Positions 57,150-64,000 of a stretch of 64,000 nucleotides of DNA are shown here, piece by piece. Origin of the DNA: Prolixibacteraceae bacterium (GTDB lineage Bacteria > Bacteroidota > Bacteroidia > Bacteroidales > Prolixibacteraceae); assembly GCA_025210775.1 (NCBI GenBank), contig JAOARB010000025.1, positions 1-64,000 on the forward strand. The letters are read 5' to 3'. The notes under the pieces were generated by a model. The model saw only the letters and a program-made list of their open reading frames with translations, was not told the origin of the DNA and made no database searches. Every line of letters begins with the position of its first letter. Within the stretch, counting starts at the first letter, position 1. The translations under genes and the position numbers were made by a program.

Positions 57150-57578
57150 TTATTTAAGCTTATTTACTTGGGTGTTTAGTTGTTCTTTAGTATGAACACC
57201 TGACCCTTTCCATGCAACCTTTTTATTCTTAAAAATATAAAGTGATGGGATAGAACGAATTTGGTATTTTTTAGCTATTGTTTTGTTTTTATCCACATCG
57301 ACCTTTATAACCAATACCTTGCCTTTATTTTCTTCGGCAAACTCTTTAAGAATTGGAGCTTGTCTTTTACAAGGACCACACCAAGTAGCATAGAAATCTA
57401 CTACTACAGGTAGGTTTGTTTGAAGAAGTTTATCAAAAGATTGATTCTTTTCATTAAACTCAATTTCTACTTCATTCGCTCCTGTTGCTTGTGCTGTAGC
57501 CATAAGAGGTTTAGCATTTACTATTTGTGTAGTAAATGAAAATACAGCGATAAGTGCAATTAATAAAGATTTTTTCAT
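57150..57578 (-). CDS. Exported thioredoxin-like protein
   Basis: 142 residues from the ATG at 57578 (minus). A longer frame from 57656 adds 26 residues ahead of a normal signal peptide (MKKSLLIALIAVFSFTTQIV, cleavage near NA) and is rejected. Thioredoxin fold with the active site WCGPCK (Cys67, Cys70) and the cis-proline segment RSIPSLYIF. It is expected in the periplasm, reducing disulfides or feeding cytochrome/oxidoreductase systems; the exact partner is unknown. Confidence 0.9.
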   Translation of the reverse strand: MKKSLLIALIAVFSFTTQIVNAKPLMATAQATGANEVEIEFNEKNQSFDKLLQTNLPVVVDFYATWCGPCKRQAPILKEFAEENKGKVLVIKVDVDKNKTIAKKYQIRSIPSLYIFKNKKVAWKGSGVHTKEQLNTQVNKLK

Positions 57579-57929
57579 TTTGTCGAATAATTGTTTGATG
57601 ATGGAAATATATAAAAAAAATAGCACCTTGATACGTTGTTCATTAAGATTAAGCATTGTTTAACTTAGAATTCTTAAGAAATTGTTACTTTTTAATAATT
57701 GTTGTACCTATTAACTTTATTAATTAAACAGGCAGAGTCAGATTATGTTCTAATATTCTTAATTTATTGTCAATGTAATGGTTATGATTTTATTGCCTTT
57801 TTAGGTTGAATAGAGTTTATGTTTTTTATGTTATATCGTTCTAATAACTGTTTTTTGATACCTTATTTTTATATGAATCTTATTATTTTTAGTCAATAAT
57901 AACAAAGTGATTTTCTTAAAATAGAGAAT
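57579..57929. other. AT-rich intergenic region between divergent genes
   Basis: 351 bp that hold the promoters of the thioredoxin gene and of fhs. I see no TAnnTTTG box of good quality, no hairpin and no coding frame here. Confidence 0.4.
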
Positions 57930-59597
57930 ATGACAGATATAGAGATTGCTCAGGGAATAGAGATGAAACCTATTACAGAAATAGGTGCGAAACTCGGAAT
58001 TGACAATGATAAAATGGAATTCTATGGTAAGTATAAAGCCAAGTTACCATTAGATTTAATTGACGACTCTTCATGTGAAAAAAATAAGTTGATATTAGTT
58101 TCCGCTATTTCACCAACGCCTGCTGGTGAAGGAAAAACAACTGTTTCTATTGGTCTGTCACAAGCTTTATGTCGAAGAGACAAAAATGCTACTGCTGTTT
58201 TAAGAGAGCCTTCATTAGGTCCTGTTTTTGGCATTAAAGGCGGAGCTACTGGAGGTGGTTGGTCTCAAGTGCTTCCAATGGAGGATATCAATCTACATTT
58301 TACAGGAGATTTCTCTGCAATAGAGAAAGCGAATAACTTGTTGGCTGCCTTGATTGATAATAATATTCAAAGTAAGACTAGATCACTTGGAATTGATCCG
58401 CGCACAGTGGAGTGGAAGCGAGTGATGGATATGAATGATCGTACATTAAGAAATATTGTTGTTGGATTAGGTGGCACAACATCAGGAGTTCCAAGAGAGA
58501 CAGGTTTTGACATTACAGCTGCTTCAGAAGTAATGGCAATCTTGTGTTTGGCTACAAGCTTCTCTGATCTAAAGGAGCGTTTGGGTAATATCTTTATTGG
58601 ATTTACTTTCTCCGGAGATCCTATATATGCAAGAGATTTAAATGCAGAAGGAGCTATGGCTTCCTTACTAAAAGATGCAATTAAACCGAATTTAGTACAA
58701 ACAATAGAAGGAACTCCAGCGATTATTCATGGTGGCCCTTTTGCTAATATAGCCCAAGGAACGAATTCCATTCTTGCGACTAAGGTAGGATTGTCTTTAT
58801 CTGATTATGTGGTTACAGAGGCAGGTTTTGGCTTTGATCTAGGTGCAGAGAAATTTATTGATATTAAATGTCAATATGGTGGACTTTCTCCTGATGCCGT
58901 AGTATTGGTTGCTACAGTAAGAGCTTTGAAATATCATGGAGGTAAAGATGTAAAAGAGCTTACCAATGAGGATTTAGATGCTTTAAGAAATGGATTGCCA
59001 AATCTTGAGAAGCATTTAGAGAATATGTTCCTTTTTAGTAAGAATCCTATTGTTGCCATAAATAAGTTCCCTACAGATACTGATGAAGAGATTGAGCTAA
59101 TTCTCGCTACTTGTCGTAAAATGGGAGTAAGAGCTACGGCTGTTGATATTTGGGCAAAAGGAGGAGAAGGAGGACTTGAGCTAGCAGATATTGTAATGGA
59201 TGTTTGTGATAATAATAATGAGAAGGTAGAGCCATTATATGATTGGAATTGGTCCATAGAGGAAAAAATCAAGACCATCGCTTCTAAAGTATATGGTGCT
59301 AGTGCTGTGGACTATACTGCACAAGCGAAGAAGGATCTTAAGAAGATTGCAAAATTAGGTCTTGAGAAACTTCCTGTATGTATTGCCAAGACCCAAAAGA
59401 GTTTATCGGACAATCCTAAACTTCTCGGGCGACCGAAAGATTTTGTAGTAACCGTTCGAAGCATTGAAATTTCTTCAGGTGCAGGTTTTGTTGTTCCAAT
59501 TACAGGTAGTATTATGAGAATGCCAGGACTACCTGCTACTCCTGCAGCAGAGAAAATCAACATCTCTGATGATGGAGAAATCTCTGGTTTGTTCTAA
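57930..59597 (+). CDS. fhs: Formate-tetrahydrofolate ligase
   Basis: 555 residues, the usual length. The ATP-binding loop TPAGEGKTT lies at residues 63-71, followed by REPSLGPVFGIKGGATGGGWSQV, the HGGPFANIAQGTNS segment and the late FVVPITGSIMRMPGLP. It forms 10-formyl-THF from formate, THF and ATP, feeding purine and formyl-Met synthesis and one-carbon flow. In an anaerobe with formate metabolism this is a main entry to the folate pool. ATG 57930 is used; Met12 (MKPITEIGAKLGI) is an alternative. Confidence 0.97.
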   Translation: MTDIEIAQGIEMKPITEIGAKLGIDNDKMEFYGKYKAKLPLDLIDDSSCEKNKLILVSAISPTPAGEGKTTVSIGLSQALCRRDKNATAVLREPSLGPVFGIKGGATGGGWSQVLPMEDINLHFTGDFSAIEKANNLLAALIDNNIQSKTRSLGIDPRTVEWKRVMDMNDRTLRNIVVGLGGTTSGVPRETGFDITAASEVMAILCLATSFSDLKERLGNIFIGFTFSGDPIYARDLNAEGAMASLLKDAIKPNLVQTIEGTPAIIHGGPFANIAQGTNSILATKVGLSLSDYVVTEAGFGFDLGAEKFIDIKCQYGGLSPDAVVLVATVRALKYHGGKDVKELTNEDLDALRNGLPNLEKHLENMFLFSKNPIVAINKFPTDTDEEIELILATCRKMGVRATAVDIWAKGGEGGLELADIVMDVCDNNNEKVEPLYDWNWSIEEKIKTIASKVYGASAVDYTAQAKKDLKKIAKLGLEKLPVCIAKTQKSLSDNPKLLGRPKDFVVTVRSIEISSGAGFVVPITGSIMRMPGLPATPAAEKINISDDGEISGLF

Positions 59598-59623
59598 TGT
59601 ATAATCGTTTTATTTAATGATTT

Positions 59624-59672
59624 GCTAAAATATTATGCTATGTCGTTATAGCATAATATTTTAGCTTTTTTT
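59624..59672 (+). terminator. Terminator after fhs
   Basis: An unusually long perfect 18-bp stem (59624-59641 with 59648-59665), 6-nt loop, then T7. Confidence 0.95.
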
Positions 59673-59703
59673 ATCTTCACCCTGACACCCAAAAACTATA
59701 ATC

Positions 59704-60333
59704 ATGGCTAAAATTATTGCATTCAGTGGTAGTCCACGTAAAGGTGGAAATACCGATCTTTTATTAACACACTTACTCAATATACTCAAATCAAATGGAC
59801 ACGAAGTAGAGCTGGTTCGTTTAGAGCGTTCAAAGATCAAAGGTTGTATGGCTTGTGGGGTATGTCGAGAGAAGAAGGATCTAAAATGTTATTCTGGAAA
59901 TGATTTTCTTAATGGATGTATTGCCAAGATGGTAGATGCTGATGCTATCATTCTAGGTTCTCCTGTCTATTTTGCAAATATTACAACAGAGATGAAAGCA
60001 TTAATTGATGTTGCAGGGTATGTTACTAGAGGTGCTGGTCATCTTCTTGCCAAGAAAGTAGGGGCTTCTGTTGTTGCAGTTCGTAGAGCAGGAGAGATTT
60101 CTGCTTTCGATGCAATGAACAATTTTTTCTTAATTAACCAGATGATTGTTCCTGGTAGTAGTTATTGGAATATTGCTCAAGGAAAGAAACCTGGAGATGT
60201 CCTCAAAGATGAAGAGGGGTTGGCAACAATTCAAACCCTTGCAGAGAACATGTCATGGTTGTTAGATAAAATTGTACCACCAAAGAAAAAGACAAAGATT
60301 GATAAGGTAGTAGATCAGCCTACACTGTTTTAA
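59704..60333 (+). CDS. Flavodoxin-like iron-sulfur flavoprotein / NADPH-dependent FMN reductase
   Basis: 209 residues. The FMN-phosphate loop GSPRKGGNTD lies at residues 9-18, followed by a cysteine group (Cys48, Cys51, Cys54; CMACGVC) and Cys62, Cys72. SPVYFANITTEMKALID is the second FMN-binding segment. The compact cysteine motif resembles iron-sulfur flavoproteins (Isf), where it binds a 4Fe-4S cluster. Role: electron transfer or reduction of quinones/flavins under anaerobic conditions; the substrate is unknown. Confidence 0.88.
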   Translation: MAKIIAFSGSPRKGGNTDLLLTHLLNILKSNGHEVELVRLERSKIKGCMACGVCREKKDLKCYSGNDFLNGCIAKMVDADAIILGSPVYFANITTEMKALIDVAGYVTRGAGHLLAKKVGASVVAVRRAGEISAFDAMNNFFLINQMIVPGSSYWNIAQGKKPGDVLKDEEGLATIQTLAENMSWLLDKIVPPKKKTKIDKVVDQPTLF

Positions 60334-60337
60334 AAAG

Positions 60338-60373
60338 AAGAGAATGTCTAAGCTTATAGACATTCTCTTTTTA
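60338..60373. terminator. Bidirectional terminator between flavoprotein and cysK genes
   Basis: AAGAGAATGTCTA (60338-60350) pairs perfectly with TAGACATTCTCTT (60357-60369), flanked by A-rich and T-rich ends. Confidence 0.88.
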
Positions 60374-60377
60374 CTTT

Positions 60378-61292
60378 TTAGAACAAATTTTCTACTGAAA
60401 GGTAACGCTCTCCTGTGTCGTAATTGAATGTTAGGATAGTAGCTCCTTTCTCGATCTCTGGTAATTTATGTGCAATTGCTGCAAGAGAGGCACCAGATGA
60501 AATACCAGCAAAGATTCCTTCTTCTTTTGCTGCTTTTTGTGCAAAAGAGAAAGCTGCTTCTTTGGTTATTTGAATTGTACCATCAATATAATCTAGTTGT
60601 AGGTTATTAGGGATAAATCCAGCACCTATTCCTTGAATGGCATGTGGTCCAGGTTTTCCTCCACTAATTACTGGAGAGTCTGTAGGTTCTACTGCAAAAG
60701 TCTTCATGTTAGGGAAGTGTTCCTTTAATGTCTTAGACACACCTGAAATATGCCCACCTGTTCCTACTCCAGTGATCAAATAATCGATTCCTTCAGGAAA
60801 ATCATTAATAATTTCTATTGCTGTATTCTTTACGTGAGCTTCAATGTTTGCAGGGTTATCAAACTGTGCAGGGATCCAGCTATCTGGATTTGCTTTATGA
60901 AGTTCTTCTGCTCTATCTATAGCTCCTTTCATCCCTTTCTCTTTAGGAGTAAGTTCTAGTTGTGCTCCATAAGCAGTCAGAATTCTACGACGCTCTAAAC
61001 TCATTGATTCAGGCATTACTAGTGTTAATTTATACCCTTTAACTGCAGCCACCAGTGCCAAACCAATACCTGTATTTCCAGAAGTAGGTTCAATAAGACT
61101 TGTCTTTCCTGGCTCAATTAGTCCTTCTTTCTCCGCTTTCTCGATCATCTCAAGAGCGATACGGTCTTTAATACTTCCTCCGGGATTGGTCTTTTCTAGT
61201 TTTGTATAGACGTTGTAACTAGGATCAAAAAGACGATTGATCTTTACATGAGGGGTATTTCCGATGGTTTCTAGAATATTGTTAATTTTCAT
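60378..61292 (-). CDS. cysK: Cysteine synthase (O-acetylserine sulfhydrylase)
   Basis: 304 residues from ATG 61292 (an ATG one codon earlier, 61295, is equally possible). A longer frame from a TTG at 61364 is rejected because that codon lies in the loop of the leader terminator hairpin. PLP-enzyme motifs: NPGGSIKDR (Lys42 forms the internal aldimine), [11 protein letters not shown] (substrate loop), [13 protein letters not shown] (PLP-phosphate loop) and [10 protein letters not shown] near the C-terminus. It makes cysteine from O-acetylserine and sulfide. It is preceded by a leader with a Cys-rich short ORF and an intrinsic terminator, so transcription attenuation by cysteine supply is likely. 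Confidence 0.96.
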   Translation of the reverse strand: MKINNILETIGNTPHVKINRLFDPSYNVYTKLEKTNPGGSIKDRIALEMIEKAEKEGLIEPGKTSLIEPTSGNTGIGLALVAAVKGYKLTLVMPESMSLERRRILTAYGAQLELTPKEKGMKGAIDRAEELHKANPDSWIPAQFDNPANIEAHVKNTAIEIINDFPEGIDYLITGVGTGGHISGVSKTLKEHFPNMKTFAVEPTDSPVISGGKPGPHAIQGIGAGFIPNNLQLDYIDGTIQITKEAAFSFAQKAAKEEGIFAGISSGASLAAIAHKLPEIEKGATILTFNYDTGERYLSVENLF

Positions 61293-61347
61293 CATCAATG
61301 ATTTTATGTGTTTTATAATAACTTGATTTCCTGTAAATTGTTCTAAT

Positions 61348-61382
61348 AAAAAAGGGGCCTTCAATTATGAAGGCCCCTTTTT
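61348..61382 (-). terminator. Leader terminator upstream of cysK (attenuator)
   Basis: On the minus strand GGGGCCTTCA and TGAAGGCCCC (plus 61368-61377 and 61354-61363), extended by AAA/TTT, form a GC-rich stem with a TAAT loop and a T6 tail (61353-61348). It lies between the Cys-rich leader ORF and cysK. GCCTTC (61374-61369) in its 5' arm is complementary to GAAGGC (61416-61411) at the end of that ORF, which gives a competing antiterminator structure with a 36-nt loop. Confidence 0.9.
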
Positions 61383-61405
61383 ATATACGTATACACGCGT
61401 TGGTA

Positions 61406-61468
61406 TCATCGCCTTCTATGATAGAGCCAATAACAACAACAGCAGATATTTGTATATTTTATATTCAT
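61406..61468 (-). CDS. Cysteine-rich leader peptide for cysK attenuation
   Basis: 20 codons from ATG 61468 to TGA 61406-61408 on the minus strand. Residues 9-12 are four consecutive cysteines (TGC TGT TGT TGT, plus 61433-61444), in the context T-N-I-C-C-C-C-Y-W-L. The three C-terminal arginine codons carry GAAGGC, the antiterminator half-site. Spacing fits classical attenuation: a ribosome stalled on the Cys codons leaves GAAGGC free, about 17 nt downstream, to block the terminator, while a ribosome reaching the stop codon covers it and lets the terminator form. An in-frame TTG directly precedes the ATG. Translation is inferred. Confidence 0.8.
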   Translation of the reverse strand: MNIKYTNICCCCYWLYHRRR

Positions 61469-61492
61469 CAATTTGTTTTTCTTTTCTGTTCG

Positions 61493-61522
61493 CAATTTAG
61501 TAAAAAAAATATACAAGACAAA
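61493..61522 (-). promoter_or_regulatory. Candidate promoter of the cysK leader
   Basis: On the minus strand TTTG (plus 61519-61522), 19 bp, then TAAATTG (plus 61493-61499), a relaxed match to TAnnTTTG. It lies just after the ABC permease stop and would start transcription about 20 nt before the leader ORF. Confidence 0.45.
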
Positions 61523-61537
61523 TGTGTCTGTAATTTT

Positions 61538-62818
61538 TTATGAATGTCTAATCCATTTCCAAATCTCTTTAAAGCTGACTTTCTTTCCATACATCAGTAT
61601 ACCAGTTGAATAGACTTTAGCAGCGATCCAGACACAAAATACAAAGAATAATAACAATGTAACCATTGATACGACTAACTGCCAAACAGGAACATTAAAT
61701 GGAAGTCTTGCTGCCATGATTACTGGAGACGATAGAGGGATGATACTTCCCCATACGGCAATAGGACCTTCTGGATTCTGGATTACTGATGTAATCATAA
61801 TCAAACTAATAATTAATGGAGCAATCAAAGGCAACATAAATTGTTGGCTATCTTCTGGATTATCTGTTGCCGCACCAACTGCAGCCATTAATGAGCTATA
61901 TATAAGTACTCCACCAAAGAAATAAAATACAAATAATGATCCAATATACCACATATCTAGTGCTTGTACTGCTTTAAGGATATTTCCCATCATGCCTCCT
62001 CCAAGATCTAAGGTGCCAGAAAGGGTTGCATATTTTAGGAATAATTGTGTTGCAGTAGCGATAGTTAGCCATATCATTAGTTGTGTCAATCCAACACCAA
62101 TTATACCTATAATCTTACCAAGGAGAAGATGAAATGGTTTTACAGAAGAGATAATTACCTCTACTACACGATTCTTTTTCTCTTCCATAACTCCTTGCAT
62201 CACCATTCCTCCATATGCAAATATGAACATATATATCAAGAAGCCTAGGATATATCCAATTCCTGATGCAAGTCCCGACATGCTCTCCTTCTTTTTTCCA
62301 TCTGAAGAGATCACTTCTTCTTTTAAATCTATAGATGTTCTAGCTCCTGCAAGTTCTTTATCAATATTAGGGATACCGTATTTATTGATTACTCTACGTG
62401 TCTTGGTATCGGTTAATATAGAAGAGAGTTTGGAACTTAAGCTATGACTGACATCTAGGGATAATAGTTTATAGGAGGTAATATTTGCTTCAGACACAGA
62501 TAAGACATCTTTAGGAATCTCTAATATGGCATCATATTGATTTTGAAGATCTTTATTTTTTAGATACTCCTCCTTTACATCTTGGGTAATATAGACAAAG
62601 TGGATATTATCATAAGAACTAAGTTTTCCATCTAATTCTGGCGCATGATTTAATATCCCAACCCTTGTATCTTGACTTTCGGTATTCATCATCAATATGG
62701 TTGGAACGGTAATAAATGCTAGGAATATTAGAGGGGTAATTAACGTAAAAAGAATAAAGCTTTTCTTTTTAACTCTCGAAAGGTATTCTCGTTTTATTAC
62801 TAATGAAATAGGACTCAT
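61538..62818 (-). CDS. ABC-2 type transporter permease (NatB-like)
   Basis: 426 residues. It has one N-terminal membrane helix (about 20-42), a large extracytoplasmic domain (about 45-185), then five or six helices (about 187-210, 235-260, 290-320, 325-350, 385-405). This is the topology of NatB-type Na+ or drug exporters (ABC2_membrane_3). It follows the ATPase gene by 2 bp, so the two form one operon and one exporter. The exported substrate is not known. No terminator lies directly behind it; read-through would meet the cysK attenuator. Confidence 0.9.
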   Translation of the reverse strand: MSPISLVIKREYLSRVKKKSFILFTLITPLIFLAFITVPTILMMNTESQDTRVGILNHAPELDGKLSSYDNIHFVYITQDVKEEYLKNKDLQNQYDAILEIPKDVLSVSEANITSYKLLSLDVSHSLSSKLSSILTDTKTRRVINKYGIPNIDKELAGARTSIDLKEEVISSDGKKKESMSGLASGIGYILGFLIYMFIFAYGGMVMQGVMEEKKNRVVEVIISSVKPFHLLLGKIIGIIGVGLTQLMIWLTIATATQLFLKYATLSGTLDLGGGMMGNILKAVQALDMWYIGSLFVFYFFGGVLIYSSLMAAVGAATDNPEDSQQFMLPLIAPLIISLIMITSVIQNPEGPIAVWGSIIPLSSPVIMAARLPFNVPVWQLVVSMVTLLLFFVFCVWIAAKVYSTGILMYGKKVSFKEIWKWIRHS

Positions 62819-62820
62819 AT

Positions 62821-63744
62821 CTATAGGTTTAAGTTTTTATCAGAAACACACTTAATAAAGATCTCATGGATGGATGGAACTACCTCGTGATACTCAACCA
62901 ATTCTCCATGTTGAAATATATGATTAATTGCTCCTTTTAATGGCTCTTTTGAGCTGGCCTTTATTATAGTGTTTTGTAGCCCATCTGTTATACTGTTCTC
63001 AACCACTTCAATTCCTTCAATAGAGTCCAATGAAAGTAGTTCAGAGTCCCTATATTTTAACTGATAGGTGTTGGTCCTAAATTGTTGCTTTATTTCATAG
63101 ATATTACCATCAATAATCTTCTGTGCATTATTGATTAGTGCCATCTTATCACAGATATTCTCTGCTGCATGCATTTGATGGGTTGAGAAAATAATGGTTT
63201 TGCCTTCTTCCTTAAACCTAGTGATCTCATTTTGCAACATCTGCTGATTTATTGGATCAAAACCACTAAAAGGTTCATCTAAAATAAGAAGATCAGGTTC
63301 ATGAACTACGGTACATATAAACTGAACCTTTTGTTGCATTCCTTTTGATAGTTCATTAACTCTCTTGTTCCACCAGTGTATGATGTTGAACTTCTCAAAC
63401 CATACCTTTAGTCTTTTTAAGGCTTCTTTCCGATCTAATCCTTTTAATTGAGCAAAATATAGGGCTTGTTCGCCAACCTTCATTTTAGGATACAAGCCTC
63501 GTTCTTCTGGAAGGTATCCAATATTCTTTATTAATTCTCTTGTAAGGGGTTTCCCTTTAAAATATATTTCACCACTGTCTGGAGCTGTGATGTGATTGAT
63601 CATTCGTATTAGTGTCGTTTTACCTGCACCATTGGGCCCTAGCAACCCGAAAACATCTCCTTCTTCTAAAGAGATACTTACTCGGTCCAAAGCAAGATGA
63701 TCCGCATATCGTTTAGATACCTCCTGAATGTCTAAAATATTCAT
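62821..63744 (-). CDS. ABC transporter ATP-binding protein (NatA-like)
   Basis: 307 residues. Walker A GPNGAGKTT (37-45), signature LSKGMQQKV (132-140), Walker B LLILDEP (152-158) and the switch histidine in IIFSTHQMH. A C-terminal extension of about 85 residues (DUF4162-like) is usual in NatA-type ATPases. It powers the permease encoded immediately downstream. It has its own good promoter. Confidence 0.95.
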   Translation of the reverse strand: MNILDIQEVSKRYADHLALDRVSISLEEGDVFGLLGPNGAGKTTLIRMINHITAPDSGEIYFKGKPLTRELIKNIGYLPEERGLYPKMKVGEQALYFAQLKGLDRKEALKRLKVWFEKFNIIHWWNKRVNELSKGMQQKVQFICTVVHEPDLLILDEPFSGFDPINQQMLQNEITRFKEEGKTIIFSTHQMHAAENICDKMALINNAQKIIDGNIYEIKQQFRTNTYQLKYRDSELLSLDSIEGIEVVENSITDGLQNTIIKASSKEPLKGAINHIFQHGELVEYHEVVPSIHEIFIKCVSDKNLNL

Positions 63745-63766
63745 AGTGTGTATTTTTGTGTCTAAC

Positions 63767-63796
63767 CAAAGTTATAATTTTTTCACATTTTTACAA
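63767..63796 (-). promoter_or_regulatory. Promoter for the NatAB-type exporter operon
   Basis: On the minus strand TTG (plus 63794-63796), 19 bp, TAACTTTG (plus 63767-63774), matching the Bacteroidota consensus, 23 bp before the ATG. Confidence 0.65.
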
Positions 63797-64000
63797 TTGA
63801 TTTAAAACAAGTACTTTCTGTTGTGATCCGTAATTTTATGTATGGCTCTAGCTTCATTTGTTTCGAATTTTTTAGTACATTTACCTATATCACATTACAA
63901 GCTGTTTTATGACATAATTGTTATGTATAAAGCCCTTTTGTAACATTGTTTAAACACTTTTTCTATCTAGAGTTAATTTTTGTTAGAGTTTTTTATGGTT
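63797..64000. other. Right window edge, no gene seen
   Basis: 204 bp of AT-rich DNA with no open frame of note. TACATTTA near 63874 is a weak -7-like box that could belong to a gene beyond the window. Confidence 0.4.

Noticed and set aside
57579..57656. 26-residue N-terminal extension of the thioredoxin
   Set aside because: It would place extra residues before an intact signal peptide; the ATG at 57578 gives a standard exported thioredoxin.
61293..61364. N-terminal extension of cysK from a TTG at 61364
   Set aside because: The codon lies in the loop of the attenuator hairpin, the added residues do not resemble cysteine synthases, and [14 protein letters not shown] is the normal start.
1..64000. 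CRISPR arrays, prophage, insertion sequences
   Set aside because: No direct repeats with unique spacers, no transposase or phage structural genes were seen; the tyrosine recombinase is in its conserved housekeeping position.

Overview
The window looks like a chromosomal segment of a Bacteroidota bacterium, most likely an anaerobic or microaerobic, marine or salt-adapted member near Bacteroidales/Marinilabiliales. Supporting evidence is an AT-rich genome, SusC/SusD proteins, a FecI/FecR-type sigma/anti-sigma pair, a type IX secretion C-terminal domain, DUF5723 and TamL proteins, Bacteroidota-type promoters (TTG or TTTG, about 19-21 bp, then TAnnTTTG), several Na+-coupled transporters, HydE, rubrerythrin and formate-tetrahydrofolate ligase. 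The lineage is inferred from gene content only.

Layout. 1-2.8 kb: two paralogous membrane-associated proteins of unknown function (the first cut by the window edge), then about 1.1 kb of non-coding DNA holding an 11-bp-period inverted repeat array. 2.8-4.0 kb: queA. 4.1-15.6 kb: a compact glycan-utilisation locus (ECF sigma, FecR anti-sigma, SusC with an STN signalling domain, SusD, and a secreted GH85 endo-beta-N-acetylglucosaminidase with three discoidin-type domains and a T9SS tail), probably aimed at N-glycans. 15.9-19.1 kb: thrS-infC-rpmI-rplT. 19.2-30.6 kb: DUF523 protein, a lipoprotein/DUF5723 pair, a GNAT, two outer-membrane barrels, mnmA, hydE, rubrerythrin and an SSS transporter. 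30.6-31.2 kb: a second 11-bp-period inverted array built on CCATGG. 31.2-42 kb: SPOUT methyltransferase, tamL, class II aldolase, a GNAT-YoaP protein, tandem NSS transporters, an esterase and a helix-hairpin-helix protein. 42-56.8 kb: the core information block rpsU-xer-hpf-tRNA(Tyr)-tuf-secE-nusG-rplKAJL-rpoBC-DUF3467. 56.9-64 kb: periplasmic thioredoxin, fhs, a flavoprotein, cysK and a NatAB-type ABC exporter.

The most interesting signal lies between the ABC exporter and cysK on the minus strand. A 20-residue ORF with four consecutive cysteine codons is followed by a GC-rich hairpin with a T-tract, immediately upstream of cysteine synthase. The end of the small ORF carries GAAGGC, which can pair with GCCTTC in the 5' arm of the terminator. 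This is the architecture of ribosome-mediated transcription attenuation responding to cysteine. Other regulatory signals are a probable AUA start codon at infC, a long rpsU leader whose Shine-Dalgarno sequence serves a short upstream ORF instead of rpsU, and an rplL-rpoB attenuator-like hairpin.
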